Of a stretch of DNA of 6,334 nucleotides, positions 1 through 5,138 are shown one piece after another (positions within the stretch are counted from its first letter, which is position 1; every line of letters begins with the position of its first letter). A program made the translations under genes and the position numbers. The DNA is from Betaproteobacteria bacterium (GTDB lineage: Bacteria; Pseudomonadota; Gammaproteobacteria; Burkholderiales; Burkholderiaceae_C): positions 1 through 6,334 of the forward strand of contig CANFOR010000163.1 in NCBI GenBank assembly GCA_947448675.1, in the 5' to 3' direction. The notes below the pieces were generated by a model that did no database searches, was not told the origin of the DNA, and saw only the letters and a list, made by a program, of their open reading frames with translations.

Positions 1-135
1 AACATGGCCGACATTGAAAAACTCTGCGCGGTGGAGTCCGAAGGCATTCAGGGCGTGATCTGTGGCCGTGCCATCTACAGTGGCGACCTCGACTTTGCTG
101 CGGCCCAAACCCGCGCCGACGAGCTGGGCGCATGA
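1..135 (+). CDS. hisA: HisA, phosphoribosylformimino-AICAR-phosphate isomerase (3' end only)
   Basis: Only the last 44 codons and the TGA stop are present; the gene begins before the window. HisA is a TIM-barrel isomerase that opens the ribose of ProFAR to give PRFAR, the substrate of HisF/HisH, in cytoplasmic histidine biosynthesis. What is visible is the end of the barrel: an I-E-K-L helix, then G-V-I-C-G-R-A-I-Y-S-G at residues 18-28 of the fragment, the glycine-rich GRAIY phosphate-binding turn near the HisA C terminus, followed by a closing helix ending E-L-G-A. HisF also has a related barrel, but it ends differently (A-S-I-F-H-Y) and is present in full downstream, so HisA is the better call. 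The stop overlaps the next start (ATGA, 132-135), implying translational coupling. Confidence 0.9.
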   Translation, partial: NMADIEKLCAVESEGIQGVICGRAIYSGDLDFAAAQTRADELGA

Positions 136-1067
136 ACACTGCACCGGCGGGCGGCGCTGCAGCAGCAGGCTCGGCCAGCATCCGCAGCGTTAGCTTCAAC
201 GGCCTGCCTTGCTTTGAGATGGTTCTCGCCAACGGTGCGCGCGCTGTGGTGGCAGAGCAGGGCGCACAAGTACTCTCGTGGCAAACGGCAGACGGTGCCG
301 AACGCCTGTACCTGAGCCCGCGTGCTGTGTTCGACGGGCACAGCCCGATCCGCGGTGGCGTGCCAGTGTGCTTTCCGCAGTTCAACACCCGCACCCTGGG
401 TGCGCACAGCCTGCCCAAACACGGTTTTGCACGCCAACAAAGCTGGAGCGTAGAAAGCGTGGAATTGACCGAAGCGGATGCCCAGGTGCATATGGCATTG
501 CACAGCAGCCCCGCCAGCCAAGCTCTGTGGCCCTACGGCTTTGCAGCAAACATGTGCCTGCGTTTGCAAGCCCACAGCTTGCACATCGGCTTTAGCGTGC
601 GCAACACCGGCCCACAAGCCTGGTCCTTTGCGCTGGCCTTGCACACCTACTTGCGCGTGGCCCATGTGGCCCAAAGCCGTTTAACGGGCTTGCAAGGCCT
701 GCGTTATTGGGACGCTGTGCAAGACCCTGCCCAGCCCGCTGCGCGCCAGCTAGAAGGCGTGCAGGCTCTGCAATGCACGGGCGAGACCGACCGCGTCTAC
801 GAGGCTGTGGATGCAGCCGCACAGCAGCCGCTGGAGCTGCACGACGCAGGCCAGGTGCTGCGCATCCGCCAGTCGGCCAACCTGCCTGAAGTGGTGGTCT
901 GGAACCCCGCTGCCGAGCGCTGCGCCAGCCTGGCCGACATGCCGCCGGACGGTTGGCAGCAGATGCTGTGCGTAGAAGCAGCTTGCATCAACACCCCGGT
1001 GGTGTTGCAGCCCGGCGCGTTCTGGGCTGGCTGGCAAGAACTGTGCTTGCCGCAAGCCCATGCGTAG
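132..1067 (+). CDS. D-hexose-6-phosphate mutarotase, YeaD-like (aldose 1-epimerase superfamily)
   Basis: This 311-residue protein should interconvert alpha and beta anomers of hexose 6-phosphates in the cytoplasm (EC 5.1.3.15 type). Family motifs appear in order: P-I-R-G-G-V-P at 72-78, F-P-Q-F at 81-84, K-H-G-F-A-R at 96-101, H-T-Y-L-R-V at 171-176, T-D-R-V-Y at 219-223, V-V-V-W-N-P at 254-259 and C-V-E at 280-282. By analogy with yeast YMR099c, as I remember it, His171 and Glu282 are the likely catalytic pair, and Arg74 and Arg101 are phosphate contacts that plain galactose mutarotases lack. The length fits the family. The start at 132 is chosen because ATGA overlaps the hisA stop. The first ~17 residues are Ala/Gly-rich and may not be conserved, so a later start is possible (next Met is residue 30). 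Its place between hisA and hisF is unusual for a sugar-phosphate enzyme; no histidine role is known to me. Confidence 0.85.
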   Translation: MNTAPAGGAAAAGSASIRSVSFNGLPCFEMVLANGARAVVAEQGAQVLSWQTADGAERLYLSPRAVFDGHSPIRGGVPVCFPQFNTRTLGAHSLPKHGFARQQSWSVESVELTEADAQVHMALHSSPASQALWPYGFAANMCLRLQAHSLHIGFSVRNTGPQAWSFALALHTYLRVAHVAQSRLTGLQGLRYWDAVQDPAQPAARQLEGVQALQCTGETDRVYEAVDAAAQQPLELHDAGQVLRIRQSANLPEVVVWNPAAERCASLADMPPDGWQQMLCVEAACINTPVVLQPGAFWAGWQELCLPQAHA

Positions 1068-1111
1068 ATTGCCTGTAAACCACTCGTCAACCATTTTTGA
1101 AGCGCCACACC

Positions 1112-1912
1112 ATGCTCGCCAAACGCATCATTCCTTGCCTCGACGTGACCGGTGGCCGCGTGGTCAAGGGCATTAATTTTGTCGAGCTGCGCGACGCTGG
1201 CGACCCGGTCGAAATTGCTGCGCGGTACAACCTGCAGGGCGCTGACGAGCTCACGTTTTTAGACATTACCGCCACCAGCGACGGGCGCGACCTCATTTTG
1301 CCCATCATCGAAGCCGTGGCCAGTCAGGTTTTTATTCCGCTCACCGTGGGCGGTGGCGTGCGCACCGTGGCCGACGTACGGCGCTTGCTCAATGCGGGCG
1401 CTGACAAAACCAGTTTCAACTCCGCCGCCATTGCCAATCCGCAAGTGATTGCCCAAGCCTCGGCCAAATACGGCGCCCAGTGCATCGTCGTGGCCATCGA
1501 CGCCAAAAAACGTGCGCCGCAAGACGAGCTGCGCGTCAACGCCGATGGCCGCGTTGCGGGCCCGGGTTGGGACGTGTTCAGCCACGGTGGCCGCCAAAAC
1601 ACTGGGCTCGACGCCGTGCGATGGGCCACGCGCATGGCCGCGCTGGGCGCAGGCGAAATTCTGCTCACCAGCATGGACCGCGACGGCACCAAAAGTGGCT
1701 TCGACTTGGCCCTGACCCGCGCCGTGGCCGACGCGGTGGGCGTGCCAGTCATCGCCTCGGGTGGCGTGGGCACGCTCGACCATTTGGCCGACGGCGTGCA
1801 GCAGGGCGGGGCCGACGCGGTGTTGGCCGCTAGCATCTTCCACTACGCAGAGTTCACCGTCGGCCAGGCCAAAGCCCGCATGGCTGAGCGCGGCATTCCG
1901 GTGCGCTTGTAA
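1112..1912 (+). CDS. hisF: HisF, imidazole glycerol phosphate synthase cyclase subunit
   Basis: HisF is the TIM-barrel cyclase that joins PRFAR with ammonia supplied by the glutaminase HisH, giving imidazole glycerol phosphate and AICAR. The protein is 266 residues, close to the usual ~255. The N terminus M-L-A-K-R-I-I-P-C-L-D places the catalytic Asp at residue 11, and the second catalytic Asp falls at residue 130 (V-A-I-D-A-K), the canonical positions. Phosphate-binding loops are V-G-G-G-V-R at 79-84 and A-S-G-G-V-G at 215-220; the D-R-D-G-T-K segment is at 189-194. I chose ATG 1112 over an in-frame TTG at 1097 because the family starts right at this motif. No strong Shine-Dalgarno sequence precedes it; the gap from the mutarotase gene is 44 nt. 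HisH is not in the window and is expected upstream of hisA. Confidence 0.97.
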   Translation: MLAKRIIPCLDVTGGRVVKGINFVELRDAGDPVEIAARYNLQGADELTFLDITATSDGRDLILPIIEAVASQVFIPLTVGGGVRTVADVRRLLNAGADKTSFNSAAIANPQVIAQASAKYGAQCIVVAIDAKKRAPQDELRVNADGRVAGPGWDVFSHGGRQNTGLDAVRWATRMAALGAGEILLTSMDRDGTKSGFDLALTRAVADAVGVPVIASGGVGTLDHLADGVQQGGADAVLAASIFHYAEFTVGQAKARMAERGIPVRL

Positions 1913-1944
1913 ATTCAGCAAGCGTTTTCACCGACAATTGCGCC

Positions 1945-2334
1945 ATGGATTGGATCAACACCGTGAAATGGGACGCGCAGGGCTTGGTACCCGTGATTGC
2001 GCAAGAGGCCAGCAGCAAGGACGTGCTGATGTTCGCCTGGATGAACCGCGAGGCCTTGCAAAAAACCGCCGAACTGGGCCGGGCCGTCTACTTCAGCCGC
2101 TCGCGCGGCAAGCTGTGGTTCAAGGGCGAAGAGTCGGGCCATGTGCAGCGCGTTCACGCCATTCGCATGGACTGCGACAACGACGTGCTGTTGCTCAGCG
2201 TCACCCAAGAAGGCCACACACCTTCCATCGCCTGCCACACCGGCCGCCACAGTTGTTTTTTTCAGCTCTACCATGATGGCGCATGGCAAGCCGCTGAGCC
2301 GGTCTTGAAAGACCCCGCTTCCATCTACAACTAA
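1945..2334 (+). CDS. hisI: HisI, phosphoribosyl-AMP cyclohydrolase
   Basis: HisI hydrolytically opens the adenine ring of phosphoribosyl-AMP to give ProFAR, the third step of histidine synthesis, acting as a cytoplasmic metal-dependent dimer. The 129-residue protein is of normal length for the stand-alone enzyme. The metal site is clear: D-C-D-N-D at 76-80 supplies the Mg-binding aspartates and one zinc cysteine, and C-H-T-G-R-H-S-C at 97-104 supplies the other two zinc cysteines. L-M-F-A-W-M-N-R at 28-35 is the usual N-terminal signature. It is not fused to HisE, unlike the HisIE of enterobacteria. It starts 32 nt after hisF without a recognisable Shine-Dalgarno sequence. A run of seven T in the TGT TTT TTT codons just after the zinc motif stays in frame. 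Confidence 0.97.
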   Translation: MDWINTVKWDAQGLVPVIAQEASSKDVLMFAWMNREALQKTAELGRAVYFSRSRGKLWFKGEESGHVQRVHAIRMDCDNDVLLLSVTQEGHTPSIACHTGRHSCFFQLYHDGAWQAAEPVLKDPASIYN

Positions 2335-2339
2335 GCGCT

Positions 2340-2720
2340 ATGACTTCTAACGACTCTTTGCAACACTTGGCCGCGGTGATCGAAAGCCGCAAAGCCGCCA
2401 ATGGTGGCGACCCACAAGCCAGCTACGTGGCCCGCTTGCTGCACCAAGGCCCCAACGCCTTCTTGAAAAAAATCGGTGAAGAAGCCACCGAGGTGGTGAT
2501 GGCCGCTAAAGACCTCGACCACGGCGGCAGCAAAGCCGCCTTGGTCGGCGAGGTGGCCGACCTGTGGTTCCACAGCCTGATCGCCCTGGCCCACTACGGC
2601 CTGCAGCCAGCAGACGTGATTGCCGAGCTAGAGCGCCGCGCGGGTACCAGCGGCATTGAAGAAAAAGCCTTGCGCAAGGCACAGACCCGGGCCACCGCAG
2701 AGGAGCAAAAACATGGCTGA
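2340..2720 (+). CDS. hisE: HisE, phosphoribosyl-ATP pyrophosphatase
   Basis: HisE removes pyrophosphate from phosphoribosyl-ATP, the second step of histidine synthesis. It belongs to the all-alpha MazG-like NTP pyrophosphohydrolase group. The 126-residue protein shows the two metal-binding helices: K-I-G-E-E-A-T-E at 44-51 with its ExxE arrangement, and E-V-A-D-L-W-F-H at 71-78 carrying the E..D pair. An S-Y-V-A-R-L-L motif lies at 28-34. The charged tail after residue 105 is typical of family variation. It begins 5 nt after hisI, and its last 8 nt overlap the start of the membrane protein gene, so the three are probably translated in a coupled way. Confidence 0.96.
   Translation: MTSNDSLQHLAAVIESRKAANGGDPQASYVARLLHQGPNAFLKKIGEEATEVVMAAKDLDHGGSKAALVGEVADLWFHSLIALAHYGLQPADVIAELERRAGTSGIEEKALRKAQTRATAEEQKHG
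2701..2705 (+). promoter_or_regulatory. Shine-Dalgarno site of the small membrane protein gene
   Basis: AGGAG lies seven bases before the ATG at 2713 and sits inside the last codons of hisE. It decides the start of the following gene against an in-frame upstream ATG at 2656, which lies deep in hisE and lacks a comparable site. Confidence 0.7.
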
Positions 2721-3069
2721 AACCAATTACGCTGATTTAAAACAGGGCAAAACGCCGGGTGACCGCACTGTCATGCATGTGCTGTATGGTTTGCACACAG
2801 CGGCTTGGTTCAGCGTGGGCACGCTGGCGGTGATCGCGCTCATCATCAACTACATCAAACGCGGTGACGAGCTTGACGCCATTTACGTAAGCCACCACAG
2901 CTACATGATCCGCACCTTTTGGTGGACGGTGCTGTGGCTCGTGCTGGCCTCGCCGCTGTGGTTGTTTTTTATCTTGCCAGGGTTTATTGCCTATGGCCTG
3001 ATCTGGTTGTGGTACCTGTACCGCTGCATTCGCGGTTGGCTGCGTTTTGTTGACAATAAATTGGCCTGA
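2713..3069 (+). CDS. Small inner-membrane protein, DUF4870-like, function unknown
   Basis: The protein is 118 residues with a hydrophilic start (1-20), then hydrophobic segments at about 27-48, 68-86 and 88-104, consistent with three or possibly four membrane passes. The pattern of an N-Y-I-K-R turn at 46-50, a polar H-H-S-Y-M-I-R-T-F-W-W stretch at 61-71, and a W-Y-L-Y-R-C-I-R-G-W ending at 100-109 resembles DUF4870 (Tic20-like fold) membrane proteins. I make this match from memory of the family pattern, not from a search. No catalytic motif or signal peptide cleavage site is visible. It overlaps hisE by 8 nt, has a good ribosome binding site, and is followed 22 nt later by the HIT gene. Context gives no firm role; the adjacent Tat genes do not prove a link to export. 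Confidence 0.75.
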   Translation: MAETNYADLKQGKTPGDRTVMHVLYGLHTAAWFSVGTLAVIALIINYIKRGDELDAIYVSHHSYMIRTFWWTVLWLVLASPLWLFFILPGFIAYGLIWLWYLYRCIRGWLRFVDNKLA

Positions 3070-3091
3070 GCGGGCCCCGGAGTTTGAAGCG

Positions 3092-3448
3092 ATGCACGAC
3101 GCAAACTGCATTTTTTGCAAAATCATCGAAGGCAAAATCCCTTCGCGCAAGGTCTATGAAGACGAAGACATCTTCGCCTTTCACGACATCAACCCCTGGG
3201 CGCCCGTGCATTTTTTGCTGGTGCCCAAGCAGCACATTGCCTCGATGGCCCAGCTCACGCCCGCGCACGAGCGCTTGATGGGCCGCATGATGCTGCTTGC
3301 GCCCCAGCTGGCTTTGCAAGAGGGTTGTACCCCTTACCCTGAGGGGGGCTTTCGCATCGTGTCCAATACAGGCGCTCTGGGTGGGCAAGAGGTACACCAT
3401 TTGCATGTGCATGTGATGGGCGGGCCGCGCCCCTGGTTGCGCGGCTAA
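3092..3448 (+). CDS. hinT: Histidine triad (HIT) nucleotide-binding protein, HINT branch
   Basis: HINT proteins are small dimeric purine nucleoside phosphoramidases/AMP-lysine hydrolases of the cytoplasm. The 118-residue protein has the complete HIT motif H-L-H-V-H-V-M at 103-109; His105 is in the position of the nucleophile. C-I-F-C at 6-9 is the zinc-binding pair seen in the bacterial HINT branch. F-H-D-I-N-P at 30-35, the V-P-K-Q-H-I turn at 44-49 and the G-G-Q-E-V-H-H stretch at 97-103 are also family features. ATG 3092 is chosen because the family begins just before C-I-F-C; an in-frame TTG at 3047 would only add residues overlapping the upstream gene. GGAG at 3079-3082 is a plausible ribosome site. 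The cellular substrate cannot be read from the sequence. Confidence 0.95.
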   Translation: MHDANCIFCKIIEGKIPSRKVYEDEDIFAFHDINPWAPVHFLLVPKQHIASMAQLTPAHERLMGRMMLLAPQLALQEGCTPYPEGGFRIVSNTGALGGQEVHHLHVHVMGGPRPWLRG

Positions 3449-3475
3449 AATTGGCTTTGTTCTAGACAGATTTTC

Positions 3476-3480
3476 AGGAG
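3476..3480 (+). promoter_or_regulatory. Shine-Dalgarno site of tatA
   Basis: AGGAG lies six bases before the tatA ATG at 3487. Together with the site at 2701-2705 it is one of the two clearest ribosome binding sites in the + strand cluster. It contrasts with tatB (GTG start, no clear site) and tatC (start overlapping the tatB stop). Confidence 0.7.
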
Positions 3481-3486
3481 AAAACT

Positions 3487-3726
3487 ATGGGTTCATTTTC
3501 TATTTGGCATTGGTTGATCGTGCTGCTCATCGTGGTGATGGTGTTTGGCACCAAGAAGCTCAAAAACATTGGCGGCGACCTGGGCGGAGCCGTGAAAGGC
3601 TTTAAAGATGGCATGAAAGACGGCGCCACCAGCGCCGCTGCAGACGACAAGCCCGCCGCGCAAGTGAGCAGCAGCACCGCCGCTGAAAAAACCACGATCG
3701 ACGTGGAAGCCAAAACCAAGGCCTGA
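3487..3726 (+). CDS. tatA: TatA, twin-arginine translocase pore-forming subunit
   Basis: TatA oligomerises at the TatBC receptor to let folded proteins with twin-arginine signal peptides cross the inner membrane. The 79-residue protein has the standard layout: a short periplasmic start, a membrane helix at about 6-20, the F-G-T-K-K-L hinge at 20-25, an amphipathic helix at about 26-44 (G-G-D-L-G-G-A-V-K-G-F-K-D-G-M), and a polar, Ala/Lys-rich cytoplasmic tail. The hydrophilic N-terminal residues S-I-W-H-W before the helix fit TatA rather than TatB. It begins 38 nt after the HIT gene, with a good Shine-Dalgarno site, and is followed 20 nt later by tatB. No separate promoter is obvious in the 38-nt gap. 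Confidence 0.97.
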   Translation: MGSFSIWHWLIVLLIVVMVFGTKKLKNIGGDLGGAVKGFKDGMKDGATSAAADDKPAAQVSSSTAAEKTTIDVEAKTKA

Positions 3727-3746
3727 GCGGCACACGGGCTACGAGC

Positions 3747-4247
3747 GTGATCGACCTAGGCATTTCCAAAATGGCGCTGATCGGCGCGGTGGCGCTCATC
3801 GTCATCGGGCCTGAGAAGCTGCCGCGCGTGGCGCGTACCGTGGGCACCTTGCTGGGCAAGGCGCAGCGCTACGTGGCCGACATCAAGGCCGAGGTGAACC
3901 GCTCGATGGACCTCGATGAGCTGAAGAAGATGAAAGAAACCGTCGAAGGCGCAGCCCGCGACGTAGAAAACTCCATCCAAACCAGCGCCTCTGATTTTGA
4001 AAAACAGTGGAGCGACGCCACCAGCGATACCGCCAAGGTGCTGGGCCAAGCCCTGGGCAACGAACCCTTTGCCATCTACCCCGAATACAAACACCCGCAC
4101 AAAAAGTGGCGCGTTAAGCAGGGCGCTACGCCACAGTGGTACAAAGCCCGCAACGGCATTCGCACCAAGGCGATGTCGGGCGCGGCCCGCGTAGCCCGCT
4201 TCCGGCCGCGCCCAGCGGCCGCCGGGAACGCCACGACCACCCCATGA
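3747..4247 (+). CDS. tatB: TatB, twin-arginine translocase receptor subunit
   Basis: TatB pairs with TatC to form the receptor for twin-arginine signal peptides. The 166-residue protein starts M-I-D-L-G-I-S-K, the TatB-type N terminus, followed by a membrane helix at about 9-20, the G-P-E-K-L-P hinge at 21-26, and a long amphipathic/coiled region from 27 to about 100 (K-A-Q-R-Y-V-A-D-I-K, D-E-L-K-K-M-K-E-T-V). The tail from about 118 is strongly basic (K-K-W-R-V-K, R-F-R-P-R). A GTG start at 3747 is chosen because the first in-frame ATG (3771, residue 9) would remove the conserved N terminus. No convincing Shine-Dalgarno site precedes it. The stop overlaps the tatC start (ATGA, 4244-4247), so the two are likely made in matched amounts. 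Confidence 0.96.
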   Translation: MIDLGISKMALIGAVALIVIGPEKLPRVARTVGTLLGKAQRYVADIKAEVNRSMDLDELKKMKETVEGAARDVENSIQTSASDFEKQWSDATSDTAKVLGQALGNEPFAIYPEYKHPHKKWRVKQGATPQWYKARNGIRTKAMSGAARVARFRPRPAAAGNATTTP

Positions 4248-5035
4248 CCGATCCCCAAAAAGACGACGAGCTAGCCGGCACCGAACAACCTTTTGTGCAA
4301 CATTTGGTCGAGCTGCGCGACCGCCTCATCAAAGCCGCCATGGCCATCGGCATCGCCGCCGCCATCTTGGCCTTCTTCCCTGGCCCCTCGGCCCTGTACG
4401 ACATCTTGGCCGCGCCCTTGGTGGCCCACCTGCCCAAGGGCGCCACGCTGATCGCTACCAACGTGATCTCGCCCTTTGTGGTGCCGCTGAAAATTTTGTT
4501 CATGGCGGCTTTTTTGCTGGCCCTGCCTTATGTGCTCTACCAGGTGTGGGCCTTTGTCGCGCCCGGCCTGTACTCGCACGAAAAAAAGCTGGTGCTGCCC
4601 CTGGTGGTCTCCAGCACTTTGCTGTTTTTTGCCGGTGTGGCCTTTAGCTATTATTTTGTCTTTGGCAAAGTGTTTCAGTTCATCCAGACCTTTGCGCCCA
4701 AGTCCATCACCGCCGCGCCCGACATTGAAGAATATTTAAACTTTGTGTTGGGCATGTTCCTGGCCTTTGGCCTGGCCTTTGAAGTGCCCGTGGCCGTGAT
4801 TTTGGTGGTGCGCATGGGCCTGCTCAGCGTGCAGCAATTGCGCGAGTGGCGCGGCTACTTCTGGGTGCTTGCCGCCGTAGGCACCGCTATGGTCACCCCG
4901 CCCGACGCCAGCTCCATGCTGATCCTGCTCGCCGTGGTCGGCGGCCTGTACGAGGTCGGCATCATCGCCGCCAGCTTTTTCGTTAAAAGCACCAAGGCAC
5001 CTGCTGACGCGGCAGACGCTGAAAAGTCTGCATAG
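4244..5035 (+). CDS. tatC: TatC, twin-arginine signal peptide receptor
   Basis: TatC is the six-helix inner-membrane protein that binds the twin-arginine motif. The 263-residue protein shows the N-terminal cytoplasmic H-L-V-E-L-R-D-R-L at 20-28, then the first loop F-V-A-P-G-L-Y-S-H-E at 104-113, whose Phe and Glu match E. coli Phe94/Glu103. F-G-L-A-F-E-V-P-V at 175-183 contains the membrane Glu (E180, E. coli Glu170), and T-P-P-D at 218-221 follows. Hydrophobic segments lie near 30-46, 75-102, 115-140, 164-189, 206-217 and 223-247. ATG 4244 is chosen for its overlap with the tatB stop; further upstream in this frame the sequence is a shadow of tatB. The C-terminal 15 residues are Ala/Asp/Lys-rich. 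This is the last gene of the + strand cluster and converges on the protease gene. Confidence 0.98.
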   Translation: MTDPQKDDELAGTEQPFVQHLVELRDRLIKAAMAIGIAAAILAFFPGPSALYDILAAPLVAHLPKGATLIATNVISPFVVPLKILFMAAFLLALPYVLYQVWAFVAPGLYSHEKKLVLPLVVSSTLLFFAGVAFSYYFVFGKVFQFIQTFAPKSITAAPDIEEYLNFVLGMFLAFGLAFEVPVAVILVVRMGLLSVQQLREWRGYFWVLAAVGTAMVTPPDASSMLILLAVVGGLYEVGIIAASFFVKSTKAPADAADAEKSA

Positions 5036-5120
5036 GCTGCGCTGCGCTAGAGTAAAAAATGGCTGAAAGGCGCATGGAATATGCGTGAGCAGCTATTTAT
5101 TTTGTAGCATTCAGCGCAGC
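5036..5120. other. Convergent intergenic fold between tatC and the protease gene, possible transcription end
   Basis: Eight bases, GCTGCGCT, occur at 5036-5043 and again at 5041-5048, and their reverse complement AGCGCAGC lies at 5113-5120. The stretch between can therefore be closed into a large stem. Inside are CGCAT/ATGCG (5071-5075 and 5081-5085, loop of five) and GCTAT/GTAGC (5092-5096 region and 5104-5108, with one G-T pair). A/T-rich runs at 5051-5059 and 5095-5104 could serve either strand, but neither directly follows a strong GC stem, so this is not a classical Rho-independent terminator. Its place between two converging genes makes a transcription-ending or 3'-end-protecting role plausible. 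Confidence 0.4.
5061..5108 (+). repeat. 48-bp hairpin-forming repeat, intergenic copy
   Basis: This segment aligns without gaps to 6096-6143 (constant offset of 1035) with 38 of 48 bases identical. Shared blocks include AAGGCGCATGGA, GAGCAGCTA and TTGTAGC. It forms a small stem, CGCAT-GGAAT-ATGCG, and a second weaker one ending in GTAGC. The general look (AGCTGCT next to a GCGC hairpin, flanked by A/T-rich ends) reminds me of short repeats scattered between genes in Comamonadaceae genomes; that family link is from memory and untested. Confidence 0.6.
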
Positions 5121-5138
5121 TACACTGCACTCACTACA

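Noticed and set aside
1097..1111. TTG start that would lengthen HisF by five residues
   Set aside because: The HisF family starts at M-L-A-K-R-I-I-P-C-L-D, which ATG 1112 gives exactly, putting the catalytic Asp at residue 11.
1259..1921. 220-codon open frame antisense to hisF
   Set aside because: It covers hisF, whose catalytic residues are all in place; the antisense product has no recognisable motif and no ribosome site.
2251..2266. Run of seven T in hisI as a possible frameshift or sequencing error
   Set aside because: The frame is continuous through the zinc motif and on to a normal C terminus, so no disruption is present.
4581..4588. A-AAA-AAG heptamer in the tatC reading frame, the form of a classic -1 slippery site
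   Set aside because: The -1 frame ends after about 20 codons with no conserved product, no internal Shine-Dalgarno or strong downstream hairpin was seen, and the codons simply encode the conserved H-E-K-K segment.
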